Under the pieces are notes generated by a model. That model ran no database searches and was not told the origin of the DNA. It saw only the letters and a program-made list of their open reading frames with translations. DNA of 64,000 nt from Tetrahymena thermophila SB210 (lineage: Eukaryota > Ciliophora > Oligohymenophorea > Hymenostomatida > Tetrahymenidae), in contig NW_002476022.1 in NCBI RefSeq assembly GCF_000189635.1, positions 248,001 through 312,000 on the forward strand, read 5' to 3'. The position numbers were made by a program, and so were the translations under genes. Positions 49,953 to 64,000 of the stretch are shown here, piece after piece; positions within the stretch are counted from its first letter, which is position 1, and each line of letters opens with the position of its first letter.

Positions 49953-51962
49953 TCAGGAATTTTAAATATTGTTGTTGAATGCATAAGTGTTATTTGATTA
50001 AGATTAATCGTTATATTAAGAATCTTATAATTACTAGCCTTTCATTTAGCTCATTGTTATATATCCACCTGATTTAAGATACTCTTCATATTTTTCTTCT
50101 GTGACTTTTTCTCCAAGGGCATAATAGACTATTTCCACTTAGTTATTTTTGTAAATGAGTTTTCCTATACCATTTCTCTTGTCTTATACATAAACACCTT
50201 CAAACACCTTTCCATCTTGGTAAGTAAATTTTCCTTGTCCATGCTTCAAACCGTCTTCAAATAATCCTTAATTGTTTTTTAAATGTTTGAATATTTAAAA
50301 AATCTGAACTAAATAAATAAATTAATACCTTCAAACTTAGTGTTATTTGGATAGACTTCTATTCCTGTACCATGCTTTTTATCGTTATACCATTCTCCTA
50401 TTAATTATTTAAATATTATTTCTCTATATTCTAACTTCTTAATTTACCTTAATAGTATGTTCCTTTACTAAAATGCATGACACCGTTTCCTTGTCTTGCA
50501 CCTCTATTTTAAATTTTAAAAATTTATTCTGTTAGAAAGCTCAATAATTAATTAATAATAATTTATACTAATCAATATCAATTGGTAAAATATCATAAAT
50601 TATATTGAATTTAGATAAATTAATTAATTACCTCTCCCATTAGCCAAAGTAAATGTTACCATCAGCATAATAGCGAGTTCCAATCATATGTCTTTGACCA
50701 TTCAAGAAAAAGCCCTCATATCTAGAATTATCAGCATAGATTTCCCTTTTATAAATCAATGTATCACGATCGCCCAGCTGTTAAGTTTACTAATTCATAT
50801 AATTAAGAATCTCTTAGATTTAGAGACCCCAATTTTGTTACTAGACTTTTCCATTTTCTACTGTTGATGAGAAATTACCTAATTTAACACCAATGGTTGG
50901 AGTAAATGGTAAATCTTCATGGGTCATGGTTTGTACTTAGGAAACACTTACACAAGACTTAAAGCGATTAAGCCCATCTAGTATTTGCTTTTGGATATTT
51001 TTTAAGTTTTCGCGGTCTATTCTTGCCTAAACCATTGAAGAATCAGTAATCTGAGTGTTTTACATATTTTTTGCAAAATAATTATATAATTTTTATTGCA
51101 AATTTATTTTTTCTTTGTCATTCAACATAAAATTAATTTATGTTTAAAATGTGTCATAAGTTATCTCTCTTTAAAAAAATTTTTTTATTAAGTCCTATAA
51201 GTCACTAAAATCATAGGCATCTGAATACATTTTTTTAAGGTTGTCGAGGAACTTAACTTTTTCTTTGCCTTCACCGCGAAGATAAAAAACATTTATATCA
51301 AGAAGTAAACTTTTTTTGAGAGCTTCCAGTCTTTTTAAAAGCTATTCTTATAAGCCATCAAAAAATACGTCTAATTCTTAGTACAATCCTTGAATATATT
51401 GGTTTTCTACATTAACGTATTCTTTAACTTATTTGCCACGGTCTTCTAAAGGCCAATTCTAAATATTTTAATCATCTAGATTATCAAATATCTCTTGAAC
51501 CTTTACCATAAACTTCTAATGTATAGAGTGTTAACCGGCGTAGCATTTAGAGCAAACTAATCTTGTCTCAAACTAGCATTCCTTTGCCATACATACCCAT
51601 TAAATTGATTTTTGTTGGTGTCCTTAAAGACCACATTTTATTTGATGAAGTGCTGTTGAAAAAGAAGTCATATTTGAGGATTTTGTAGTGCTAAATCCGT
51701 TTCTAGATGGACTTCCCATTGATGACATTGAAAAATTCAATCCTCTTGTAGGAGATTATGCGCCTTTTTATGAAAATGTTCCACTTGCTCTCATCCCTAT
51801 TGCTGTTTTTTCCGTCCTTCTTTCTTTGTTACTATTAAATTTGGAGATGGAAATAAATACCTTTTGTAAGTAAAAAAGTTGTTCTACTGATAATTTAATT
51901 TGTTAAATTATTTATTGATTTTTTTATTTTTTAATAGAAATCAACTTTTTATTTACCTTCAT
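49953..51962 (-). CDS. B-box-like zinc-finger plus MORN-repeat protein
   Basis: The start is at 51962: a two-codon first exon (ATG AAG), intron 51861-51956, then VFISISKFNSNKERRTEKT. A Ser/Thr-rich N-terminus is followed by a Cys/His module (residues ~90-130): CGLQGHQQ, WVCMAKECQFETRLVCSKCY and AGQHSIHQKF. The spacing C-x4-H...C-x4-C...C-x2-C...H-x2-H resembles a B-box. A long helical region follows (QELDVFFDGLQEQLLKRLEA; REITYDTFQTQINFMLNDKE), as in TRIM-type proteins. The C-terminal third holds at least five MORN repeats: YEGFFLNGQRHMIGTRYYAD, YFGQWERGARQGNGVMHF, YYQGEWYNDKKHGTGIEVY, EDGLKHGQGKFTYQDGKVF and EGVYVQDKRNGIGKLIY. Several are split by short introns (e.g. donor GTAATTAATT near 50632). 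TGA is at 49953-49955. MORN repeats often bind membranes or act in cilia and cell-cortex structures; the actual role is unknown. Confidence 0.85.
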
Positions 51963-52059
51963 GAAGCTTAGAGCAAGAGAATATTTTAATTACTGGAATT
52001 ATCCACAAACAACAAATTTTATTTAGCTTTTTATAAATAATTCTAAATTAAAAATAAAA

Positions 52060-52825
52060 ATGAGATCTAAAAATAAATAATTGATAAGATTATTTTAATA
52101 CTAAGAAGACTGGATGGAATGGTACACTGACTATTTATTAGTTAACTGTTTTTAATAATTTAAATTCTATACAAATAGATTTTGTTCTAAAAATTTATTT
52201 CATTAAATTATATTTTTTCACATTAAAAATTTTAAAGTTAGATTTTTTAATTAATTTAATTTTTTTAAGACTAATTTTTTATTACTTATCAAATACGATT
52301 TAAATTCATTTAAACAATAAAAATAATTAATTTTATTGAAATTTATTACATATAATACCTTATTCTTAAATATTCAATAAAGTTTAAATGAAATAATATA
52401 TTTATTAATTTCTTTTAATTAATTTAATATCATATATAATCATTTATTTTTATCTAAATAATTTTTTATTTAAATAAGGTTATTTGCTATTTTAATAATA
52501 TATAATACCTAATGGAGGTGGAAAATTATTGGGGTAATATTATATCTAAGATTATAACCTTCTAGTTTATTACACAGACAACATATGTAATGAATAGCTC
52601 TTTTACTCTAATTTATAAACTTAATCGGATGATGGATATACAAGTAATTCTTATACTGAAATTGGATATGGAAAGGTAGTTTAGTTATTTTATGATCCTT
52701 TTGAATAAAGATTAAAGTAAATGTTTGAAATGAAAAAATTTTATCAAATTTAAAAAAAATTACTTTAATAATTATAATCAAAGCAATAATTTAAATCTAT
52801 TTATTATTTTAAATAATTCATATGA
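52060..52825 (+). CDS. Candidate small two-exon gene, unknown product
   Basis: Exon 1 from ATG 52060 encodes MRSKNKQLIRLFQYQEDWME and WYTDYLL up to a possible donor GTTAAC near 52141. The second exon, from an acceptor around 52463, has clear protein-like sequence: IIPNGGGKLLGQYYIQDYNL, LVYYTDNICNEQLFYSNLQT, QSDDGYTSNSYTEIGYGKVV and QLFYDPFEQRLKQMFEMKK. It ends at TGA 52823-52825. The ~320-base intron is long for this region and its borders are uncertain; exon 1 could be wrong. The second exon is the stronger part, with more Gly, Asp and Cys than chance AT-rich frames. It diverges from the MORN gene. Family not recognised. Confidence 0.45.
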
Positions 52826-53839
52826 TTTTCAAAAGAATTCTTTTAATGTAGTTAGTCTATTTGTTAACTCGATTTAAATATTTAAATTCTAAATAATTAG
52901 TTTAAGAAAAAGCTAAATTGTAATAAATCTAAAAAATTATTTTAATTATTATCGATTTTAGTATTATTTTATAAATACTTATGCATAATCATTATAGAAT
53001 ATCATAATATTTTACTCTAAAATTAGCTCAACTATTTTAAAATACTTAATTAGCTTCAATTTAAAGATAAAATATTTCTATTTTTTATACTAATTTATTA
53101 AAAAATATGTTTTTAAACATTTAGCTTTTAAGAAAGACTAATTAAGTAGAAAGTACTTTGAATATTACTCCACTGTTATTCAGTACAAACTTTCATAAAT
53201 AAACAGTGTAAGCATTTTTTAAATTAAGATAAATATTAGTCTTTTTTGTGAAAGTGAATTTAAATTAGGAGTTTTGAGAAAAAAAAATCAAAGAAAATTG
53301 GAGTTTTTAGTAATTAACAAAGTCATAATTTTATAAGTATTATAAATAAAGATTGGTCATTTTTGCAATCAAAATAAGAGAATTGTATGAAGAATTTAAT
53401 ACAAAAGTAATCACTAGAAAAATAAAAATATGTGTTAGTATCTCAAAGAATGCCAAAAATTTTTTAAATGCTAATTAATATGGTTAGGAGAATTTACTTT
53501 GTTTTTTATATCTATGTACTAATTTGATCATATTAAAATATAAAAAAATATGAAATATTATGTAAATAATTGTAAATAATTGTAAACTATTAGCAAAATA
53601 TATAAAAAATGTTATCTAAAGTGATGATGTTTAATAAATAACTATATCCTTGAATAGCTAGCTCTCTTTGTTTTACTTTCTTTAGAATCTATAGATTAAC
53701 AAATTTATAATGAAAATACATTCTAATTGTTCATTCAGTCTTCAATTTTTCTTTACTTGATTTAATTTAGGGAAAAAGTATTATTACAAAAAAGAACTAA
53801 ATATCAAAAAAAAGAAGAAATATATTACTGAAGAAACTT
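52826..53839. other. Intergenic AT-rich spacer
   Basis: About 1 kb of AT-rich DNA upstream of the Q/N-rich gene. Part of the right end (53770-53839) may belong to that gene's first exon, because its frame is open upstream of the chosen ATG. Nothing else recognised. Confidence 0.4.
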
Positions 53840-56460
53840 ATGCAACATATTGCGGCATTAGAAATATTTGATTAAGCTATTTAAAAATGCCGTTCTGATA
53901 TTATTAAATACCAAATTTAAAGTGAAAAGCTAGTAACATTATTTTTTTATTTCAGCATATCTTTTTTTGAAATAATTTTATTTGTCAAATGCAAAGATTA
54001 TTTGAGTTTTATATCTTTTAGATAAGCCATTAATTATCTTAGAGATAAAAATGATGATATTTTTTCAGAGATATTTAAGTCTATTTAAAATTTTAACTTA
54101 GATGACTTAGGGAGAAATTATATTTTGAATAAATAACATTTCATTTTAAACAATTCTATTAATATTAAATAGTTCTTATTTGTATTGGTTTGGATCTTAG
54201 AGAAGAACCATCTATTTGCATACAGTTTTACATAGAATCACATTAAAAAAAGTTAAAATGAATTGTGCAAAGCTATTTTAAATCAGATAAATGTTAAAAA
54301 TAACAAATATAGTCATTAAAACCTCATCAAGCAAAATGAAAGGGAGAGCAAATATTTGAAATTTAATAAAGAATCGCAATCAAGAAATTAAGATAAAAAA
54401 CATTGGCCTGATAATTGTAATATTTAATTAGATCTACAATCAGCTAATCCTCAAGATTAAATAATTTAAGTTTTAAACGATTAGAGTTACAAATAAAATG
54501 AATCAAAGTCTTCTCCATATCAAAGAAAAATAGAGAAAGGCCAAGATAATCTTAGATGCCCTTCTCCTCTAGATGAATCTTGTTTAATTTTCTCAGAAAA
54601 CAATATAAGAAAGAGAATGGCTTTGAGTCTTTCAAGAGAAGAAGAATAAGTTTAGTTACAAAGTGGAAATACTCTAAAAGGAGAACAAAATAAATAAAAT
54701 GAAAGCAAATAAGTGGTTCCTATCTAATTCAAATTTGCTATTGAGCGTGATAAAATTTATGAACAAAATCTTAACTTACTTAAACAATGCCCTGATATAT
54801 TTGATATCAGCATTCAATAAAAAAATGAACCACAATCAAATTCTAAAAATAGCCCTGCCATAAATAAGAATCAAAAAATATTAAATTCAGAAGAAAATAA
54901 AAATGTGCCTCAAAATATTTCAAAAATCGAACATTTATTTAATTAATTTAATAATGGTGGCATGAAAGATCAGTAGAAGTAGCAAAAGCTATACGCCCAA
55001 ATAAATTCTAACTTAAATTAAGGAATAAATTCTACAACTACACCACTTTTACCATCAACAGTAATTAATACTCCCTACCAAATTGACAATTCATACTAAT
55101 AATAAAATTATGGATTAAATATAAATAATCCTTGTTTGATCGGCTAATTTGGAAATGTAGAAAACACTCACGCTTATATTCATAATACCAATCGAGTACC
55201 AGTAACTGCTTCATAGTTCTAACAAATCCCTATTAATCCTAATACAACCTCAAGCAATTATTCCTCTGCTAGTAATATTTCTTCTCAAAGAAGTATGAAT
55301 AACAGCAACAGTAATTGCATTTAGAATTAGCAATATTCTTATGAATAAGAAGCTTCTTTTCATTATGATCCTTTAAAAAAGCAATTAAATGGATTATTTT
55401 AGTAATACTCAAATAATCAGCAACAACCTTCGCCGAATCAATAAAAAATAAACTCTCCCTCCCCTTCTGAAATAATTTTAGCTAAAAATACTTTTTTGAC
55501 ATCTAATTATTAACTACCCTCTTCTCATCAACAAGAATAAATCCCTATGTAATAATATTGCAAGATTGTGAACTCAGCAGAAATAAATTTATCTCAAAAT
55601 TTAAATAACCAAAATTCCTCACATTAAACCAGTAATTTGCTAATAATATTTATTGTTTTTTGTTGATTAAATATTTTATATGTATAGAAATAGATTAAAA
55701 GGATGATCATTCATGTGACACTCAGAAATCAAATATTATTGATAGCAATTTGATGAAGGCCGTTTCAGAAGAAATAGAAAGCGTGAATAACACTAGTATA
55801 ATCAGTGCAACTAATAACAATAACTAAAATTCTAGCACTTCCAAAAAATAAAAAAATAAATAAAATAAAATACCAAGTGATGACACATACAATTATGTTT
55901 AATAACTATTCCAAATAGAAGCAAATGACCATAACCACTCAAATTCTAAAATTTTACAAAATAGCAACAATGTCTAAAATGTAAATATGATTTCAGAAAA
56001 ATAAAAATTAATCGACGAAAATCCTATCTCGATGAGCTCTTTTAACTCAAATTCTTCTACTTCTCTAAAACAAAAAAAATCTCTAAGTAATGCTATAGAA
56101 GACGATGCTGCTATGGCAGAAAAGTCAAAGTAGAAGCTAAAAGAAAAGCAGCTTTTATATTTGTGCAAAGAATTGTCTTAGAACAAAAAAGTTTAGTCTT
56201 TAGAATTAAAGGAAGAAAAGAATAAAATCACTTCAGATATTAATTATAGTTAGAGCTCTTATATTAGATAATAATGTGCTATGAATGTGTCAGAAGAAGG
56301 TGAAGCAAATCCAATTTTTAATTTTTCAAGTAAAAAAAGATTAAGTCTAATATTGTAATAAAGTCTCATTTCAAAAATAGAAGAAGCTCATCAAGATTTT
56401 TCAACTCCAAAAAATGTAGAATATGAAACCTGCTCTTCGTTAGATATAAATGAATAGTGA
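53840..56460 (+). CDS. Unknown Q/N/S-rich protein
   Basis: The frame starts at ATG 53840 (MQHIAALEIFDQAIQKCRSD), but it is open upstream to at least 53770, so the true start may lie in an earlier exon. A hydrophobic, AT-rich stretch at 53932-54020 is either an unresolved intron or, less likely, a membrane segment. Helical sequence follows: QAINYLRDKNDDIFSEIFKS and NIKQFLFVLVWILEKNHLF. From about 54300 the protein is Gln/Asn/Ser-rich. An intron near 55632-55686 (donor GTAATTTGC, acceptor ATGTATAG) separates the last exon. That exon ends with a charged probable coiled coil (KSKQKLKEKQLLYLCKELSQ) and KKRLSLILQQSLISKIEEAH before TGA at 56458-56460. No known domain is recognised; it is probably intracellular and largely disordered. 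Confidence 0.7.
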
Positions 56461-58377
56461 AAAAATAGAGTAAGTACCAAAATAATATCTGAACATAAAG
56501 TTATATTTATGCTGCAAAGTTATATTTTTCTACATCCAATTAAGCCAAAAATTGTTGATGTTGATATGAAAATAAAAAATTTAAACAACCAATTAATAAT
56601 TAATTCATAAATAAATAAACAAACAAACTAACAAGAAAAAAATATTTAATTTTAATCATATGCAATCAGAAAATTAAACAACAAAAATAAAATTATTAAA
56701 AATTGCACAAACAAAAAAACTAACTAATAAACAAACAAACAAAGAGTATATTCCATCTAATATAATAAAATAAATAATTTAATATTTCAAAATAAAATTA
56801 ATTTATCTAAAATGTATTTTATTAAATTTTGTAAATAGGCTTTATTAAAATAAAAATTAATGAATTTAGTTTTTTTATATTTAAAAATACAAAAGTAAAT
56901 TATAAATATAATTTACACCAATAAGCTGATCTTTATGATTTTATTAACTGAATTACCTTTATAAAAGTTAATTTACTTTGAGGTGTAAAATTTATGAGTA
57001 TTTTTATAATTAAAATATTAAATATATAAACAGAAAATACTTTAAATATTTTAATCATATTTATTCTATTCTATATAAATGATGCTGATATTTATATCAC
57101 ATCACTTAAAAAAACTTTTTAATGAAAAGAAAAAATATAATTAAGTCATATTCATTTATTTTATTTTTTTAAATTATAAATATTTTACTCTCTACCCATT
57201 TCATATATATATATATACTACTTACATAAATAAAAAGTAATAAATTAAATCAAAGAGAATACAATAATGTTAATGTTTGAGTGATAATAATTTGTTTACT
57301 TTGTCAGTAAATTAATGAATTAGTTAATTGTAAGTTAGATAAATAAATTATTTAAGAAATTTTATTTCAAGCAAATTTTGCAGAAAAATAAACAGTTAAA
57401 CTAAAAGAAACAACTAACAATAAAGTAAAACTAAAAATAATTTATAATTAAATATGTTGGTACATTATAAAATTAATAAATGTAAATTGAAAGCTTATTA
57501 ACTTGTATTTGTAGATTTTTTATTACTTTACTTGACATTTAAATTTATATTCTTTTATAATTTTTTTTTTTCATATGTTAATTATTTAACATGTTTATTT
57601 ATTATTACATTTTAAATTATTTAATCCTATTATTAAGTTCAATTAATGGTTTTTACAATTCAGGACTGCAAACAAATTGCTAGTATTTAATGCAGTTTTA
57701 CAATTTTAATATTAGTAATTTATTTCTATTTCATTTTTACCAAAACTATTGATTTTTCCTTTTGTTACTGGTATATATTTATTATCTTTATATTGTCATA
57801 AATATTGAAATTATAAATATGTATATCTATCTATAAAAATTTAAAAAGAATTTTAGTTTTAGGAAATAATTTATTTAATGGTAAATAGTGACACATTTTA
57901 ATTTAATTTCCTATTTAATTAATAATGCTAACAATAATTAATAAATGAAGACAATAAATAAATTAATACTCTCATTAGAAAGAAATAAACCCAAATTAAT
58001 AGTTTTTTAACAATCAAAAAGAAAATTTCAGTGGTTTATAAAAAATCAATTGAAAAAAAAACAATTAAATACAACCAATGGTAACATCTTTTTTTGATGA
58101 AAGTAAAGATGAATATAAAAATGGTGCTAATTAAAGATTTATATAATTAGGTGAATAATTAAGGTTTATAACAACTTATGAAAAAAGTAAATGAAAAAAA
58201 GTGTATAATTAAATTATAGTTTGAATAAAAAAGAAACAAAAAAAAAGATTAATTATTTAATAATAACAAAAAGTGATTAAAAAAAGGGAAAGTTGTTAAA
58301 AGGAATAAAATAAATATTGAAAGATCTAATAATATTGGATTTAAGTTTATAATTATAAAGTATTAGTGTAGATATAG
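56461..58377. other. Intergenic AT-rich spacer
   Basis: About 1.9 kb between two plus-strand genes, with a short AAAC/AAAT-rich stretch near 56610-56750 and a TA dinucleotide run near 57205-57220. It should hold the kinase promoter on the right. No gene seen. Confidence 0.5.
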
Positions 58378-62385
<4,008 letters not shown>

Positions 62386-64000
62386 AAAATGAATGAAAAA
62401 TCTTTATAATTAATTTTTCCCTAAAAATAACTAACTAACTAACTAATATTAATTAATTGGTAAAATAGTGAGAATAAATTGCTAAAGAATATAAACAAAC
62501 ATTAAGCAAGTAAATAAGTAAGTAAATAAATAAATAATAATTAAGTAATATAATAAAATTAATTAAAAAAATCCCTCTATTACTCAAATAATAAAGCATT
62601 TCATGAAAAATAACTATGAATTTGTCTGTAAATTAAACAGACAAAAATTTAGGACTCTTTTATATTTTTACAAAGTATATTAAAATAGTTCACTTTGTTG
62701 AATTCTTTTATTGAGTAATGCTATAAATATAATTAAAATTTGATAATTTGTACATATACTATATCAAGTTATTATGTTTTTCTTCTTTAATTTCTTCTAA
62801 TTTCAGTAAATATTATCTATTTCTTTTTAATTCATTTTTTTAAATTTAATTCCGTTTCTTACAAATTAATTTACATTTATTTTAGTGTTTCTTTTCCCTT
62901 CTTATATTTTTTACTTTTTAAATAAAAATATCAAATTTTTTTATTCCAGTTTTTTGTATTTAATTTTACATTCATTAAGCCAAAAATGTTATTTTTATTT
63001 AATTTTGAATTTTAAAAATTATTTTTTAAATATAAATAAAAATAATTCTAACATTTTTTAAATAAAAAATTAGCTAAAAGTTAAATATTTATTTTAGAAT
63101 AAATTTAAAAACAAAAAAGGGTCCATCTTAAAATTGCTATTATGTCATTACAAAAGGTTAAGTTAAATTAAAAAAAAAAATTTTCAATTATTTTAATATA
63201 TTTTAAATGGAAAATTTTTTAGAAATATTAAATAATTTTCAATTTTTATCTTTTTTATAAGTAATAAAAAAAATCATGTAAGTTAATTTTCATTAAACAG
63301 ATTCACAACTTTAATTTCTAACACTATGAAATAAAAAACTAGCTGGCTATCACGACTATGCAAATTTTAGATAAAATTTGAAAGATATGAAATAAACCTG
63401 GTTTAAATTTGAATTCATCAACTTTTTAACTAATTTAATTAATTAGTGTCAAAATAAAAATAACATATAATAAAAAACAAACAAAGAACTATTTAGTATA
63501 AAGTATCAAATTAGGATATATTTATTTATCAAATGATACTATTAATATGAGGATAATTATTAATTTATTTATTTTTAAATAAAATGTAAAAAATGTTTGT
63601 TGCTTTTTTTTTGAATGAATTTTGTGCATAATTATAACAATTAAATTTTTGTTCGAATTATAAATCCAAAAGTTATAAATAACATATAACATTTACAATC
63701 AATAAAAATCATTCAAAAAGATAATATATTATAATAACAAATTCCAATTGATAAAGCATATTAAGAAATCAATTAATTGAAGTAAGTACTTCGATTAATT
63801 AATTAATGGAAAGATAGATAGATAAGTTCTTGAAGAAGGTGAAATTAATAACAAATAAAATTTTCTGATCCTGCTATTAGTAATTAAAAATATAAAAATT
63901 AATATAATTATTGATTGAAGATAACCTTATCTATCCAAAAGATAAATAGCAAAAAAACAAAAATTGCATTCAAACTTAGTTTAATATAACAAACCTGATA
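62386..64000. other. Intergenic AT-rich end of window
   Basis: About 1.6 kb after the kinase gene. AT-rich, with short TAAC and TAAA runs near 62430-62540 and GATA units near 63813-63825. No coding-like frame, RNA gene or telomere repeat recognised. Confidence 0.45.

Noticed and set aside
51688..51873. Plus-strand 61-residue frame
   Set aside because: Antisense of the N-terminal exon of the B-box/MORN gene.

Overview
This window looks like nuclear DNA of an oligohymenophorean ciliate, most likely Tetrahymena or a close relative, and probably macronuclear. It is very A+T-rich. Genes are interrupted by short AT-rich introns that start with GTA and end in AG. Real reading frames run for hundreds of codons through TAA and TAG and end only at TGA, so TAA/TAG are read here as Gln. 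For that reason standard-code ORF calling breaks nearly every gene into pieces. The frames below were rebuilt by hand with TGA as the only stop. Splice sites are read from the sequence and are approximate where noted. I saw no telomeric repeats, tRNA, rRNA, CRISPR array, transposase, or bacterial-type operon.

Layout. 1-3415 (-): the 5' part of a large helical protein of unknown function that runs off the left edge. 3416-6936: AT-rich spacer. 6937-10443 (+): unknown protein with a Gln-rich tail. 10703-11740 (-): poorly resolved gene. 12742-14280 (+): epsin-like ENTH protein. 14952-16131 (+): small secreted protein. 16466-25029 (-): very large multi-intron gene for a secreted protein with a GPI-type C-terminus. 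25830-27044 (+): intronless BCCIP/Bcp1 family protein. 27537-29599 (-): unknown Q/N-rich protein. 31788-32452 (+): coding-like but frame-broken stretch. 32476-32673 (-): short histone H1-like protein with distinct codon use. 34236-36025 (+) and 37369-39144 (+): unknown proteins. 40172-45711 (-): DENN-domain protein with a long coiled-coil and Q/N-rich N-terminal extension. 45928-46640: three degenerate copies of a ~225 bp repeat. 46675-49293 (-): coiled-coil protein. 49953-51962 (-): B-box-like plus MORN-repeat protein. 52060-52825 (+): candidate small two-exon gene. 53840-56460 (+): Q/N/S-rich protein. 58378-62385 (+): SNF1/AMPK-type protein kinase with a long Q/N-rich tail. The rest is AT-rich spacer.

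How it fits together. Genes are independently transcribed on both strands, with no sign of co-regulated clusters. Two genes belong to membrane traffic (ENTH adaptor, DENN Rab-GEF-type protein), two encode secreted or surface proteins, and one encodes an energy-sensing type kinase. Several others are Q/N-rich proteins of the kind common in ciliates. I did not find a convincing new multi-gene system. The most distinctive items are the gi­ant GPI-type surface gene, the Q/N-extended DENN protein, the B-box/MORN protein, the tandem 225 bp repeat, and the frame-broken block beside the H1-like gene.
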